A stretch of 64,000 nucleotides of DNA from Nematostella vectensis (taxonomy: Eukaryota; Cnidaria; Anthozoa; Actiniaria; Edwardsiidae), in contig NC_064042.1 of assembly GCF_932526225.1 (NCBI RefSeq), forward strand, positions 3,207,001-3,271,000, given 5' to 3'. The notes beneath the pieces were generated by a model. It saw only the letters and a program-made list of their open reading frames with translations. It had not been told where the DNA came from and ran no database searches. Numbering within the stretch: position 1 is the first letter of the stretch; the number at the start of each line of letters is the position of its first letter. Shown here one piece after another: positions 1 to 12,100 of the stretch. The translations under genes were made by a program, and so were the position numbers.

Positions 1-303
1 TTCCTTGCTCTATGAACGGACGATTTGTTAGCATTATGAGCTAATGATATTTTTGGCAACCGTAGAAACACATCAATTTTGCTACTGAACCTTTTTGACA
101 AGGGTTTCTAGAATTTTTCTATCTTTATCTCTAGTGTGTCATAACCTTAATGACTGCCATCTCAGTGCTGCTTGACTAATTCAAGATGGCTGCCAGGAAT
201 GTAAACTCGTTCCCGTGAGCTCATTCACTGATACATTAATGGAGCTGGTGCTTTAGCGTATATCAACAGCAGATCGTAATATCTTACAGGGTTGCAAGAA
301 GAC

Positions 304-3300
304 TTAAATCCACATTCCATCGTTAACTGACTTGTCCCATTCCACTTCGCTGTCGTCCTTGTTGGGTTTTGCGTGACCGACCTCTGCATAAGCTGTAGGT
401 TCGTACTGTGGTGGCGGGTAGTGCTCTTCCCCGTTCGGGTAGCGGTTCTGGAAATTCAGTTCAGCATAATCCAACTCTTTAGGTGTCTGAGCACAAATTG
501 TATCGTAAAATAAAATAAAATAAAATATAAGTCCCTTCAAGGTGACCGGAATAGGCGCAAATGTCTTTAGCTATAGGATAGAAGCTAGATTTTCTTTAAT
601 GACAAGCTTTTACACGAGCAAAAGGAGTCTTTGCAAGCAAAATAATTATCTGTAGGGTTTATTATTTTAAATTCAAATTCCTATGAAGACAAAGCCATAT
701 ATTTTAACGTAACTAATGGACGAATACTTTATGACAAACAGTTGAAAAGCAATGTATTTCACCATTCCTTTTAGAAAGCAAAGGGTGCGAAATTTAACAG
801 ATTCTGGTCAGCTTGGGGTTAACAAATATAAGTACCTGTGAATTAGCATCGTCGTAAGGGTAGTCATCTAGCTTGGTGAGGGGTTGGCTCGCAGGCGGGG
901 GTGGTTTGTACTGTTTCCCATCTTGCTGATATTTGTCACCTTTACGTGTGTCTAAATATACACCCAAAACATACAGAAAACAACATTTCTTATCAACTCC
1001 AATACATTTCATTAAACAACTCCTTATAAGACCATTCACTACAGGGGTTTTATTATGCCCCGGCGGCCGGCGGAAGCGCAAGCTTTTTTTTAAAGTCGAC
1101 TTAAGACTTAAGATAAAATATCTTCCACCTCCTACTTATCAATCTCCACCGCCTACTCTGAAAGTTAATGAAAGCCCTGTACTATTTTGGAAAAAGGAAG
1201 AATCGTTCCCAATAAATATTTTTGAAAAAGAGGATGAATTGTTCCTCCCCTCTTCTGAATTCACATCAAAATATTTTCCCTATCTTTACCTCCTACTTCA
1301 TTAGAAGCAAATTAAGGAGGGTATGGATATTTTCTGGAACTACTTATTGAAATAAATAATAATAATAATTTGAAGCTCTTTGAAGCTCAAAATAACTATC
1401 ATCTGTCTATAATTATATAAAGTAATTCAATATAGACTTTACCCATCAATTTCTCTATAATATCAAAATATCTGTGGATAAATTCTGTTTCTCATACCTC
1501 CTCTTTTTTTCCTCTGCACAAAGCAGACTATAAGAATGATGACGGCAATTACCACAACTGCCGCAATTACTCCAATAATAGCATACAGTGCAGTGTCTGA
1601 GATTCCACCTGTATCTGGCGGAGGGACAGGCTTGGTTGTTGTCTCAGAGGACGGGCTTGGTGTTGGTGAGGTTGAGGGTGATGGTGCTATTCAAGAAAAT
1701 GGTCCAAAAATGAAGTAATGATAACAACAAGCAACAGTATGCTAGATAAAGTAAGCAAGGAAGCTAGCCAGCAAATTATGAGTAGGACAACTAAATATGA
1801 ATCTTATTGTCTGTTGTGCTAGTAACAAAGTTTCTAGATTCAAAATACAGAGTACGGCAAACTACAGCAAATCTTTCCATCTGTTGTGCTGACAAAGGTA
1901 CTATAACAAATCTTTCCATCTGTTGTGCTGACAAAGGTACTATAACAAATCTTTCCATCTGTTGTGCTGACAAAGGTACTATAACAAATCTTACCATCTG
2001 TTGTGCTGACAAAGGTACTATAACAAATCTTACCATCTGTTGTGCTGACAAAGGTACTATAACAAATCTTACCATCTGTTGTGCTGACAAAGGTACTATA
2101 ACAAATCTAACCATCTGTTGTGCTGACAAAGGTACTATAACAAATCTAACCATCTGTTGTGCTGACAAAGGTACTACAGTTGAAGCTCTTGTAAGCGACC
2201 ACCTTTGGAACTGAGAATTGTGGTTGTTAACGGAGCTGGTCTTTTACGAGAGGTTGCTCTCATAAGCGACCACTGGGCGCCAAAAACTTGAACAATAGGT
2301 GTTGGTCGCTTACGGGAACTTAATTAAAATGGAATCTAAAAGTTATCGTCGTGATAATAACAACGCTGTAATATTTTGGTTTATTGTTAATTTTAAATAA
2401 ATTTAAAAAATTTGACTGAAAACATCTACAAAAAAGGTGCATTTCAACGGCACGCAACCACTTTTCTACGATTCATTTTTTCTTTTTCCGAATATTTATC
2501 AATCCCTAATAACTGTAACTGTGAACAAAACAAACTTAAAATAACATTGAACCATGTTGGCAAAATGTTCGTAAAACTAAGTATTTAACTTATTATGAGT
2601 AAGTTGTTTTATTAGCAATTGGTTCTACGCAAAGTAGCTCGTTATGCTCGTTTATATCGACGACATTTCGTCATGAGAATTTCTTCTGCGTCTACGATGA
2701 TAGCATAACGTATTTTGTTAGCGATTTCTAAAGTGGCAACAAACAAGGGGATGGCTATTGTAACTTGAAAAAGGACAAATCGTGGAGCTGGCAATGGACT
2801 AGTGCATTTATACATTTTTTGGAGACAAAGAAATGTCAATCCCATGGTTGAAATCAAAGTTAGAAAATTGTAGTTACGAAATTCTTTAATGGTTGACTAC
2901 TGGAAAGGGAGCTTTTGTGAAACATCACAACATTATCGCTTTATATGTGATTTCAGCATGCATTGGATATGATGTTTATCAGGTGTTGACTGATGTTGTA
3001 AAGCCAAAAATAATTGTGGTCGCTTACGAGAGCTTAAAAATAAAAGAAAATCTCAGTTGGTGGTTTGAAATTTTGGTCGTTAACGGAGCTAGTTGCACCA
3101 TTAAGTTGGTCCCTTACGAGAGCTAAGAATTACAGAGTTTGTGTGACAATTCAATCAGTGATTCGTGATCGTGGTCGTTATCAGAGCTGGTCTCAGAGAG
3201 CTTCAACTGTATAACAAATCTTACCATCTGTTGTGCTGACAAAGGTACTATAACAAATCTTACCATCTGTTGTGCTGACAAAGTTCCTATTTACAGTTTG

Positions 3301-6300
3301 TCCAGCCAGGCTTCCTGTTGCTATCATGTCTTCAAGAGGTTTTAAGTCCACAGTGTTTCCAGGCTGCTGAAGAGAAACAATCGCAGTAACACTGCCAGAC
3401 CTGTAATAAGCAAATAGACAAAGGAAAGGTCAGAGCAACGAAGTCTCCTAAACAATTATCTATTTGTGTGAAGTGTTAAATAAAAAAAGCTGCTATATAT
3501 ATAGTCCTCCAACAAAATATCAAGTCTGTGGAATATCAAGTTCATTTAGAAATTGCTTTTTTAGGAAGCAAATATTTTGAAATATTTTTTTATTGAAATT
3601 GGTAGATTAATCTTTTAGATTATTTCAAGATTCTTATAAAACCTGTCTTCCTTGCCTTTTTTTTGTTATTATTTCAGTGGCAACCCCTCTAGCCAGTTGA
3701 CAATACATTGCATATCTATTCAATTTCCACCAGTTTACTAGTGCGGAAGGTACAACGGAACTAGGCTCCAAATCAAGTACCCTCTTGAGTGTATTGTTAG
3801 TAAGCATTGTAAGCACTGTCACTGGGGGTGGTCACTGCCAGAGGGTTTATTGTGTCCCCAGTGGTTCTTTTACATCCCTTCTGGTCGGGTTAGTGTAGTG
3901 CAGCTTAAAGAGACAGGACATTCAGTTTGGCGTCCTTACCCGAGAAGTCTGGAAACATGGGAGAAAAACTTCAAATCACTTGTGACACAAATTCAAATCA
4001 ATGCCTGCCCTTACGCATACAGGCGAGCAGTCATGTCCCACCTTTAGGGGCTTGGGGACTGTGTTTCCTGTTTCTTCTAAATGATAAGGAAATGACCTGT
4101 AGGGGAGTGGCTTTGCCACCTCTCGTCATGAGCTTATTCAGCCCTGATGGGGATTTGTTCCTTCTCTAAAGAGATGTTAGTATGGCCCTTACCTGAAACG
4201 TTCAACTTCAACCAGATAGAGGTTTTTATTTTGCTTTTGGTACTGCTCTGCAATCTAACAAAAAAGAAAATAACATAGTGACTGAAAGTCTTGCATCACA
4301 CACATCTTTAACAGCAATAAACAAATGAGATCTTCATTTTAGTGGTTAATGATTAATGGAAACCTGATTGATGATGGAATACCATGAACTTCAAAAATAA
4401 AAGGTACAAAAACCTTTAGAAGGTCTTTGTGATCTTACAGAAGAAGAGCTCTGTAGAAAAATAATATACATACCTCATACACAATTCTGCTCTCTAGATC
4501 TTTTATTTCTTTGGTGTATACTTGTTTAACTTGATAACTTCCAGTCCATGTCAAGTCTGTCATCTGAATCCCCACAGTCTGTTTAGCACACCCACTAGTA
4601 CCTGACAAGGAAAATTTAAAATGGTAACACTAAAAAAAAAAAATTTAAGTAGATCAAAGTAGGCAACAATCTTTATAATGGGCATAATCAAATAACGTGG
4701 AAATTATATTCATTAGCATAGATTACTGTAATAGCCAGGGGACACTCGGCACAGATCTACAGCCTATGAAGGTTACTGGGCACCTTAAACTCTCATATTG
4801 CAAGTACTAATGCAAAAGTGATAAGTTGTACAGTGAAGAGAGCAGATAATCTTAGAAAAGACAAGGGGGAAGCACTGTCTTCAGAACAGATATGAAGCCT
4901 ACCAACTACCTATTTATTTAGCTTTGTTTACTTTTACAAAATATGAAAATAGACTGGGACACCACTAACAGCATAGCCAATTAATGAGGCCCATTAATGT
5001 AGTAACCAAACCGTCTGCTCTTCTTTGGGGTTTATAATGGTGAAAAACAACATATACATTTTGTAGTAAAAAATTCAATTGATTTAATAAATTATTTGTT
5101 AATAAAAGAATTTTGATGTGACAGAATTTAAAAATTATATATGTGTATTTGGGACTTGATGACACTGTACTCACATCCTGAATACTGCACAACAGAGACA
5201 GCGGTGATATTCGACCCAAACCCATTTGATGCAGTACATATATAGACACCCCTATCAGCAATCTGGAAATTATTTATACTGGTGATGGCCTCTACCCTGC
5301 GCCAGTTTGGGTCACCAAGTTTGGTCCAAGTGACGCTTGGTGTTGGCTTCCCAATCACCTCACATGTCAATTTCACACTCACACCAGCTGACTCGCTGGA
5401 GTTAGCAGGGTATGACACAAAGGAAGGGGTGCCTGGTGAGAAATAGAACAATAGAATTATAAAAGTGATACCAACTGCAGAGGCAAATTTTTCATGGGTG
5501 TAGAGAACACGAAAAGGAAGCTTTGGAGTGACAAAACCCTTGGATGCGCTTTTGAAGTTTGTCTCTGCCTTGGATGAATCCTTGAGTATCTGGGTCTGGT
5601 GATGTTTAATTTGCACTTATGACGTTTTTTTGTTGGGCCTTTATTTTACTGGCTTCTGGGGCGTAATAGTAATGGATAGGTTAAAAAATCTTCCTGGGTT
5701 GCTAGGGCCTTTATATAATTTGAATAATGGGGAAAATGGCATACACATATTGATGTTGGAATATCTTTATATAATTCTTTCATTGGCATCATTTTGGAAA
5801 TGAGATTGAATGACCAGCCAATCTTTAAACTTGAGCATTTCAATTCTCCATGAGAACTTCTAGTCCATAATAGAATTTATTTGTTGTTGGTGGTGAAATA
5901 ATCATCTACTGTAGGAACAGGCTCCCCACCCTCATCAGTGAAAGATTTCTAAGGACATACTAATTCACCCAAATATGAGTTATATCACCATGCTTCAATT
6001 CATGAAATAAACTTAGTTGGGAAGTAAATGTATTGTCTGTTGTGTTTTTTCTTTCCAAGAGGCTCAATTTTACAAGTTTAGAGTGATAAAGTTTGTCTTG
6101 TATTTTGTTTCGATACTAAGCATGTTAATGATACAAGGCTGGCAACTTAATTATTACTTCAGCTTCAGCGGATTTTAACCACTACGTAAAAACTGACACT
6201 GGTATAGGATGGGAGAGGGATGGAACTGTCCCCAAATCGATTTTTAAAGCAATCTGCGAGAAATGATTTTTTAAATGTCAATTTTTGCTTACGTCAATAC

Positions 6301-7988
6301 TCGGGTACTGTGGGGCTATGTCCCGATCATCGACGGAAAGCTAAAATTGATGTTCAAAAAATCATCGCTTGCAGGTTTTTAAGCGGATTGCTTTGAAAAT
6401 TTATTCGGGATAGTTCCATCCCTCTCCCATCCTATACCAGTCTCCATGTTTTCGTAAAAATCCTGCAGAAAATCGTGTACACTGACACTGGTATAGGATG
6501 GGAGAGGGATGGAACAGATACATTTACTTCCAAACTAAGTTTATTTCATGAATTAGAGCATGGAGATATAACCCATAGATGTTTAATGGGTGAATTTGTA
6601 TTTCCTTAGAAATCCTTCACTGACGCGGGTGGGAAGGCTGTGCTGTAGGGAAATTAAAAATAAAGAATACATTTGTTATGTAAGTCATTTGCATATTTTG
6701 CATGTTCAATATACTACCAACAGGATCGGATTTGAAAATATTTGACATTTTTCCGTATGGCTATACGAGGACAAAAGGAATCATGCACATATGACCAACA
6801 AAAACAACAATTAATAGAATATCTTTGAGGAACGAACAAAAAACCTTGAATAGTAAGACGAACAGTGAAATCATCCCCTGGAAAGCTTAGTTCAGCTAGT
6901 ATTAGCTTAATTGTAAGCAAACAGGATATAAACGACATTTTATCTAATTTCCTAAACTTCATTAGGGGAGTCCATTTAAGTATAACGAAATTTTCATGAA
7001 AATATGTATCTGTATTCGGAGTCTTGGATTTAAGCTTAAGTGTATATAGAAATTGCGGATTGCAAATGGATCGTCAGAACTTTGCATAACATGGCGTCTT
7101 CGCTTGGCTTGCCTTAGTTGTTTACAATTCCCAAATCTTCTTTGGTCAGACATACGTTAGAAGTTCGGCTCTTTGCGGTAAACAAAACGTTTCAAATACT
7201 ATGCTTTGTGGAATATCTTTCGACCGTTAACAAACCCCAAATAGTGAGAATACCAAACCGACGCTTCAACTTAAGATCATCGAATAGATAGAAAAGGTTA
7301 ACTGAAGCGCGTAAGAGGCTGTGAGAAAGGATTCGAGCGATAAGCACACCCGTGCATTTTGCAAGTAATAAGAGTAAGTACTTACGGTATGTTCGTAGGG
7401 GAACTTCGCTTTTATATTCGGTACCACCCGAGTCAGTAAATTCAAATCTGTACACGTAGACGTCCTCTTTCTCAGGGTCGATTTTGTGTCCATCTCCATC
7501 ATTTCCTTGCTCCACGACGTTTTTTATCGTGAGTTTTAAATATCCCTTCTTGTCTGAAGCACCAGTCGCTGGGATGTTGGCATCAACGTAGTAGTAGTTA
7601 GTGTTTAGCGGAATACTCCCTGCATTCCCCGGCTGGATCGCATTTTTTATCATTACTTCTGAACCTCCCTCCTTCTCGTTGTAGACCTCTAACTTTCCAA
7701 ATACAAAGTTTGTTAATTGCAGATCGAAGTCCCATCTTAGCTCTACACCAGTGCTATTATGCCCTAGAAAGACTATCGTTGGCTTTGGAGGTTCTTTTGT
7801 CCATAAAACACCAGCTACAAAACGGACAACAAATTAGTATGATTGCATAAAGTCTAAACGATGTCTTCAAGTTAGTGAGTTGGGGGAGAGCGCCTTGATA
7901 ACAAGCTCGCCTCAAATTCTTACTTACAAACATTGTTGACGAAAATCGTCAATAAAATTAACAGCAATGGACACGATCGGAACCTCAT
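304..7988 (-). CDS. Ig/SEA single-pass receptor with ITIM and ITSM-like tail
   Basis: Exons, in coding order: 7988-7928, 7814-7386, 6895-6845, 5432-5175, 4601-4474, 4254-4193, 3400-3264, 1686-1498, 951-836, 486-304. They join in phase at GT/AG sites into 537 residues. The start is the first ATG before a hydrophobic signal peptide (residues 1-20). Residues 21-180 form a cysteine-free beta-rich module that I infer to be V-set-like, followed by an I-set Ig domain (about 181-266, LTCEV and GVYICTASN around the two Cys). Residues 267-375 look like a SEA domain with a GSVTA turn resembling the autoproteolysis site. A Ser/Thr/Pro stalk leads to a transmembrane helix (about 408-432) and RKKRG. The tail has LDYAEL (Tyr484, ITIM) and TAYAEV (Tyr510, ITSM-like) plus proline-rich KQYKPPPP. 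By family knowledge such tails recruit SH2 phosphatases, so an inhibitory surface receptor is inferred. Ligand and orthologue are unknown. Cnidarian allorecognition (Alr-like) receptors share the Ig-plus-ITIM plan, but a SEA domain would be unusual for them. Confidence 0.85.
1042..1182. repeat. Dispersed repeat, copy 1
   Basis: This stretch in the gene 1 intron resembles 29182-29345 in a DKC1 intron: both run from a GGCCCCGGC-type start through CTTCCACC, CCTACTTATC and CCTACTCTGAAAGTTAAT. Two copies in unrelated introns indicate an interspersed family. No coding capacity was seen. Confidence 0.7.
1869..2176. repeat. 39-bp minisatellite copying the SEA-exon splice donor
   Basis: There are about eight tandem 39-bp units. 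Read on the minus strand each holds CAACAGATG-GTAAG, the last bases of the SEA exon (3400-3264) and its 5' splice site. The only differences I see among units fall in that donor: three read GGAAAG, three GGTAAG and two GGTTAG. The unit length is a multiple of three, which explains the long open frames on both strands (1791-2214); these are not genes. Two more units lie at 3210-3288 beside the true donor, and the two blocks are separated by a transposon insertion. Confidence 0.9.
2177..3209. mobile_element. TIR element with TA target duplication inside the minisatellite
   Basis: The ends are inverted copies of CAGTTGAAGCTCT. The repeat unit reads ...GGTACTATAACAAAT... uninterrupted, but here reads GGTACTA-element-TATAACAAAT, so a TA was duplicated on insertion, as for Tc1/mariner and some other DNA transposons. 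Several internal sub-terminal copies of a GGTCGCTTACG-like motif are present. No transposase can be recognised, so it is called non-autonomous. A related fragment lies near 41535-41560. Confidence 0.75.
3210..3288. repeat. Two donor-containing 39-bp units, one holding the true donor
   Basis: The unit at the right includes the end of the SEA exon and its real donor (exon edge 3264, GT at 3263-3262 on the minus strand). The unit on the left is a copy with an intact GTAAG. With the block at 1869-2176 this was one array before the TIR element inserted. Confidence 0.85.
5905..6652. mobile_element. Composite element with ~130-bp inverted terminal repeats
   Basis: The arms at about 5905-6036 and 6515-6652 are inverted copies of each other with scattered mismatches. 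The interior holds a second palindromic unit bounded by a ~30-bp motif (GGTATAGGATGGGAGAGGGA) present at 6192-6227, inverted at 6413-6441 and direct again at 6481-6516. It sits in the gene 1 intron between the 51-bp exon and the Ig exon. No transposase frame was recognised. Confidence 0.75.
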
Positions 7989-9196
7989 GGCTACCAGTTG
8001 TATGTTTAAGGCCCCAGAAGTTCAAAGTTATCGAGGTTTTTCAAAGTTTCTTCGAACTTTTGGACTTGGTCCAGTTGCCAGTTGAATCGCCTCCACAAAC
8101 GAACCCCGTTCCGCTTCGATTGTAGAAAGATTCCAACGACAATCATTTCCAGGACCGCGCGGTACGTGGGTGGAGCGTCGGGCACTCCAGTGTTGCCCGG
8201 CAACGACCGGAAGTAGGTTACAAGGCGCCGGAAACGCAAAAGGACTGCGGTGAGTCATCGGTCGGAAATACTTTTTTGTGGGAAGTGATTTCATGCGTAG
8301 GAATAACAAACGCAAATAATTGACTTGAGATCACCAATCATTCTTGTTAGACACATTCCATTCATTCCGTTCATCCGGATCCTGTCTTTGTATTTACGCA
8401 AACGTATTGCTTGTGCGTATACCAGAGAATAATATTATCACAAAGCAAAACTGTAGGGTCGCGACTTTAGAAAAAAAAGTGCCTCGCGTTTGTAGACCCT
8501 AAAAATACGACGGTCACCCGTATCCCCAATTTATAGGGAGTATCCCCCCGGGTTACGATTGCTACGCAGGCTAGCTATCGAGTAATAGTTTTAGTATAAG
8601 TTCGTTGCTCAACTTTAATAACTGTTTGACAAAGAACAAAGTAGTAAGAATTAGAATTTTTAACAATCTGCAAGAAGTACAATGTTTGCTTTTAAAAGAA
8701 CCCTTTTCACAGATACATCTTACCAGCATCAATGACAAAATAAAGAAACCCTTGTATACTATCTCTGCGACCAACTTCTAGGCTTCCATATCAACAAATA
8801 AAAACAGGACAAGTTAAAATAAGACGCTCATATGTAAAAAGGGTGTAGTTATATGCTCATCTCAGCAGCTAACTCAACCCACCTCAATCACTAGCTACCA
8901 CTATGGAATCAAAGCCATTCTAAGGTTAGCTTTATTTTCCAAAAACAAAACAACATTGTCTCCAGGTCACATAAGTTGCGGTGGGAGAATTCAGCGATGT
9001 GTGTGAGCGATGGGTTTTACGTACACTACCTAAAATAATTATGAAAGCTTCCTGTGGTGAGCAAATTAGAACGACATGGGGGGAGGGGACAATACAACTC
9101 GTCGCATCGCCACGGGAACCTCTGTTTCTTTTCTCTTGTTTTTTAGAGCAACACAATTTCTTCTTATAAGATCTCAAATCATGTGGCTTCTATTTC
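7989..9196. other. Intergenic region between gene 1 start and XRCC4 end
   Basis: This holds the presumed promoter and 5' UTR of the minus-strand receptor (about 7989-8300) and the 3' UTR of XRCC4, with a minus-strand AATAAA at 8936-8931. Short open frames at 8006-8315 show no recognisable domain and are probably leader sequence. I see no other gene. Confidence 0.5.
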
Positions 9197-12100
9197 TCAC
9201 ATATCATTCATCAATTCATCATAATCAACGGAGGGCTTTTCTGATCGCAGTCTTCGTTGTCGAGGAGTGTGGACACTAAAATAAAATAAAAATCTATAAA
9301 TAGTTTGAAAACCGTGTACAGTAATAATTATTGATAAAAATCAAATCTAATATTGTTATTGGGAAAGGTCATAAAGTGGAAAAAAAACTATTCCAATTTC
9401 GTAAAAATATCAGCAATTTGATTTTACCTATCTTCGGAAGAGGTGCTTGGCGTTTTTGTCAAAGGCACATTAGGAAGAACGACTTTCCCTTTTGGAGTAG
9501 CGACGGGTTTGGGTTCTCGTCTTTTTCTCCTATCATAACATGTGCACAAAATTAACCTATGATTGATTGGAAGAAATAGCCATCCAAAAAAACCTTATAC
9601 GTCATTTACATCTGATACAAGGAAAGCTCTGCGAGATGAGTAGCCACACTAATGCATGGCTGAGACAAAAATATAAATGTTCACCTTTTTGCGGCAGGCT
9701 TTATGGGCTCTTTCTCAGCCAAGGACGGGCTAAAGTCGGTCATGTCTGTTGTGGCATTCTCATTACACATAGATGACTTATTTGAACCAGTTTCTTCAGC
9801 TTGTTCTTGCCTGAAAATAAGTATTTCTAATTAGAAATTTTTGTGCAGGCCTGGCAGGGCATAGAGAAAAAATCTTTTAGCATCATGTCATGTCATCCCT
9901 TAGAGTCTTCTGGAAATCTGCAGTCCCTTAGGGTGTCTACCAGGGGACCTAAGCACACAGTCGATTGACAAAAGGTTGTCCTCAACCGGCTTCGCGACTA
10001 CGCGACAAGCCCGCATGTAAGCATGGCAGTCTTACCGTACAGTACGATAACCAGTATCACTCAAAATTTGGTTTCATATTTTTGCCTCGAATATTGTAGA
10101 TTTGCACAATCCAAAACTACCTAAATGATACAGAACTATTAACCGTTCCTGACATATAAATCCTGATTATTTTATCCAATGGTTTGTTCAGAAAGTATCG
10201 TTATTCTGACGCGATTTTCTTAATGAGCGGCGTTTACTGCACAGCGAACTGACTATGATGATATTGGCTAACATATGCAACTAGGCGCTTCAGTGGTTTT
10301 TACCCATGCTTACATGCGGGCTTGTCGCGTAGTCGCAAAGCCAGTTGATGACAACGACTATACATTATTTCAGGGAGTGTCCCCCCCCAGGGCATCCCTG
10401 TTATGTTGCCTCTTTGGGGTGCCTCATCATGGTGCAGGTAAAAAGTGAATTTAATCAGGTTACAGAAACAAACAAAGAGGTCCTTTGAGAATGAAATTGA
10501 ATGTGATTGGGCTTTTGAATATTATACTGATGGACCAACCCACTAGCCCTACCTGTCATGTCCGGTTACACCAGAACTGGAATCTTCAACTAAAAAATGA
10601 CAAAACAAACACAGAGAACATCCCTCTTTGAATTGAAGGTAATCATCTTGCTACCAGCCACATTTCAAGGACAGTCAATTTATTCATAGGAAATGAAGAA
10701 GGGGACTAGAGGGAGGCTGCTTATTATAAAATCTGCAGGAATTTTATATACATTGTATGAGTGTTAGAATGACCCCTCCTTTACTGGCATATTAGCACTT
10801 ATCGTTTGCTTGAAATAGAGTCTAAGAGACAACTGATTTGATTTTTGATGACATGTTTTGTGCTTTTGATGAGGAGGGGCGATAATGTAATGCAAAGCTG
10901 TAGCAGGCCTCAAATGAAGAAAACAATGGGGGGGCACAGCCATGCCCCTAATGGTCATTTCCTTATAATTTTTAAAACTATTTGGGGGGGGGGGGCATGT
11001 ATCCCCAGTGCCCCAATCCCTGCTATGGCCCTGTAATGGCTTAACAGAGACAGGAGGGGCAGCTTTAATGAGGGAGGGGGGTTCTTTGGATGCGTTTTGG
11101 TGCGCCCAACCATAAATGAGGACAGAAAAATTGTTGAGTACTGTACCTTGGGATTTCAACTGTCGTATCTTTGCTTTTTTCTCATTCAGTACTATTGCAA
11201 ACTAAAACACAAAATAATCAGATCATTCCAGATATCTAGGAACAAATACTTAAATTTTTCAACTTTTTTTAATCGAATTACAATCTAATAAATAGCAGTG
11301 TCTGATTCTATTGCTCACTCTTACATTGTGTGGGGGATTGGGTCAAATTGATGAACATGCTGGATGTTTTTAGGGGATGAAATTCAACATGACATTGAAC
11401 AATGCCAATGATGATGTTGTTAATCCGGCTAACAAAGATATTCTTGAAGCAGAATTGCCAAAACCTACCATTTTTTTTGCTTTCATTTAGTATCACATCA
11501 ACATGTTTATGACTCCATGTTTAATTGTAGCCCCTATTATAGTCCAAGCATATGCAATGTAAGAATGGCCACTTAACAGTATATATGCTTTCTTGGGGTA
11601 TTTTTTGAAATGTCAGAAAAAGTGTATGCTTTGTGATAAGCATGAAATAATCAAAGGTCTTAAAATTGTATCCTCATACAATAATCTTTTTTTTTAAATA
11701 AAGTTCTACCTTCTGATATAGATCTGATTCTAGCTCCGCTTTGCCTTTTACACACTCATCCAAAAGCTAGGAAATGAAAAAAAAAATAAACACAATGCTT
11801 CGTTGTACATTTGAATAACTGGGATTTTCAGTCTTCTGCTAGCCCTTGTTAATAATTTCACACTGCTGAACCCCTTTGTGGCTTCCATTCTTCAAACTAA
11901 TGGAATCCCATTTGGTACATTTTGACTGGTCAGCACCTTGTGGTGAGATGAGGTGACTGGAAGCCATTTCAGTGCTGACCAATGGAAACACTTTGAATGA
12001 CTGGAGCCAGAGGATGATTTAAGTGTTGGAAATTGTTGGCACAGTAATTACAGGTGTACCTTGACAGCTTTTCTTCTTTCATTTGCAAGTCTGCCATTGT

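Noticed and set aside
1869-2176. CRISPR-like regularly spaced repeat
   Set aside because: Head-to-tail repeat without unique spacers in an animal intron.
1791-2214. Long open frames on both strands with a 13-residue repeat
   Set aside because: The 39-bp unit is a multiple of three, so any stop-free frame stays open. It is an intronic minisatellite.
2642-3126. Transposase in the TIR element
   Set aside because: The short frames on each strand show no catalytic motif and are not continuous.
8006-8315. 95- and 77-residue minus-strand frames upstream of gene 1
   Set aside because: No domain or conserved feature; they overlap the probable 5' UTR and promoter.
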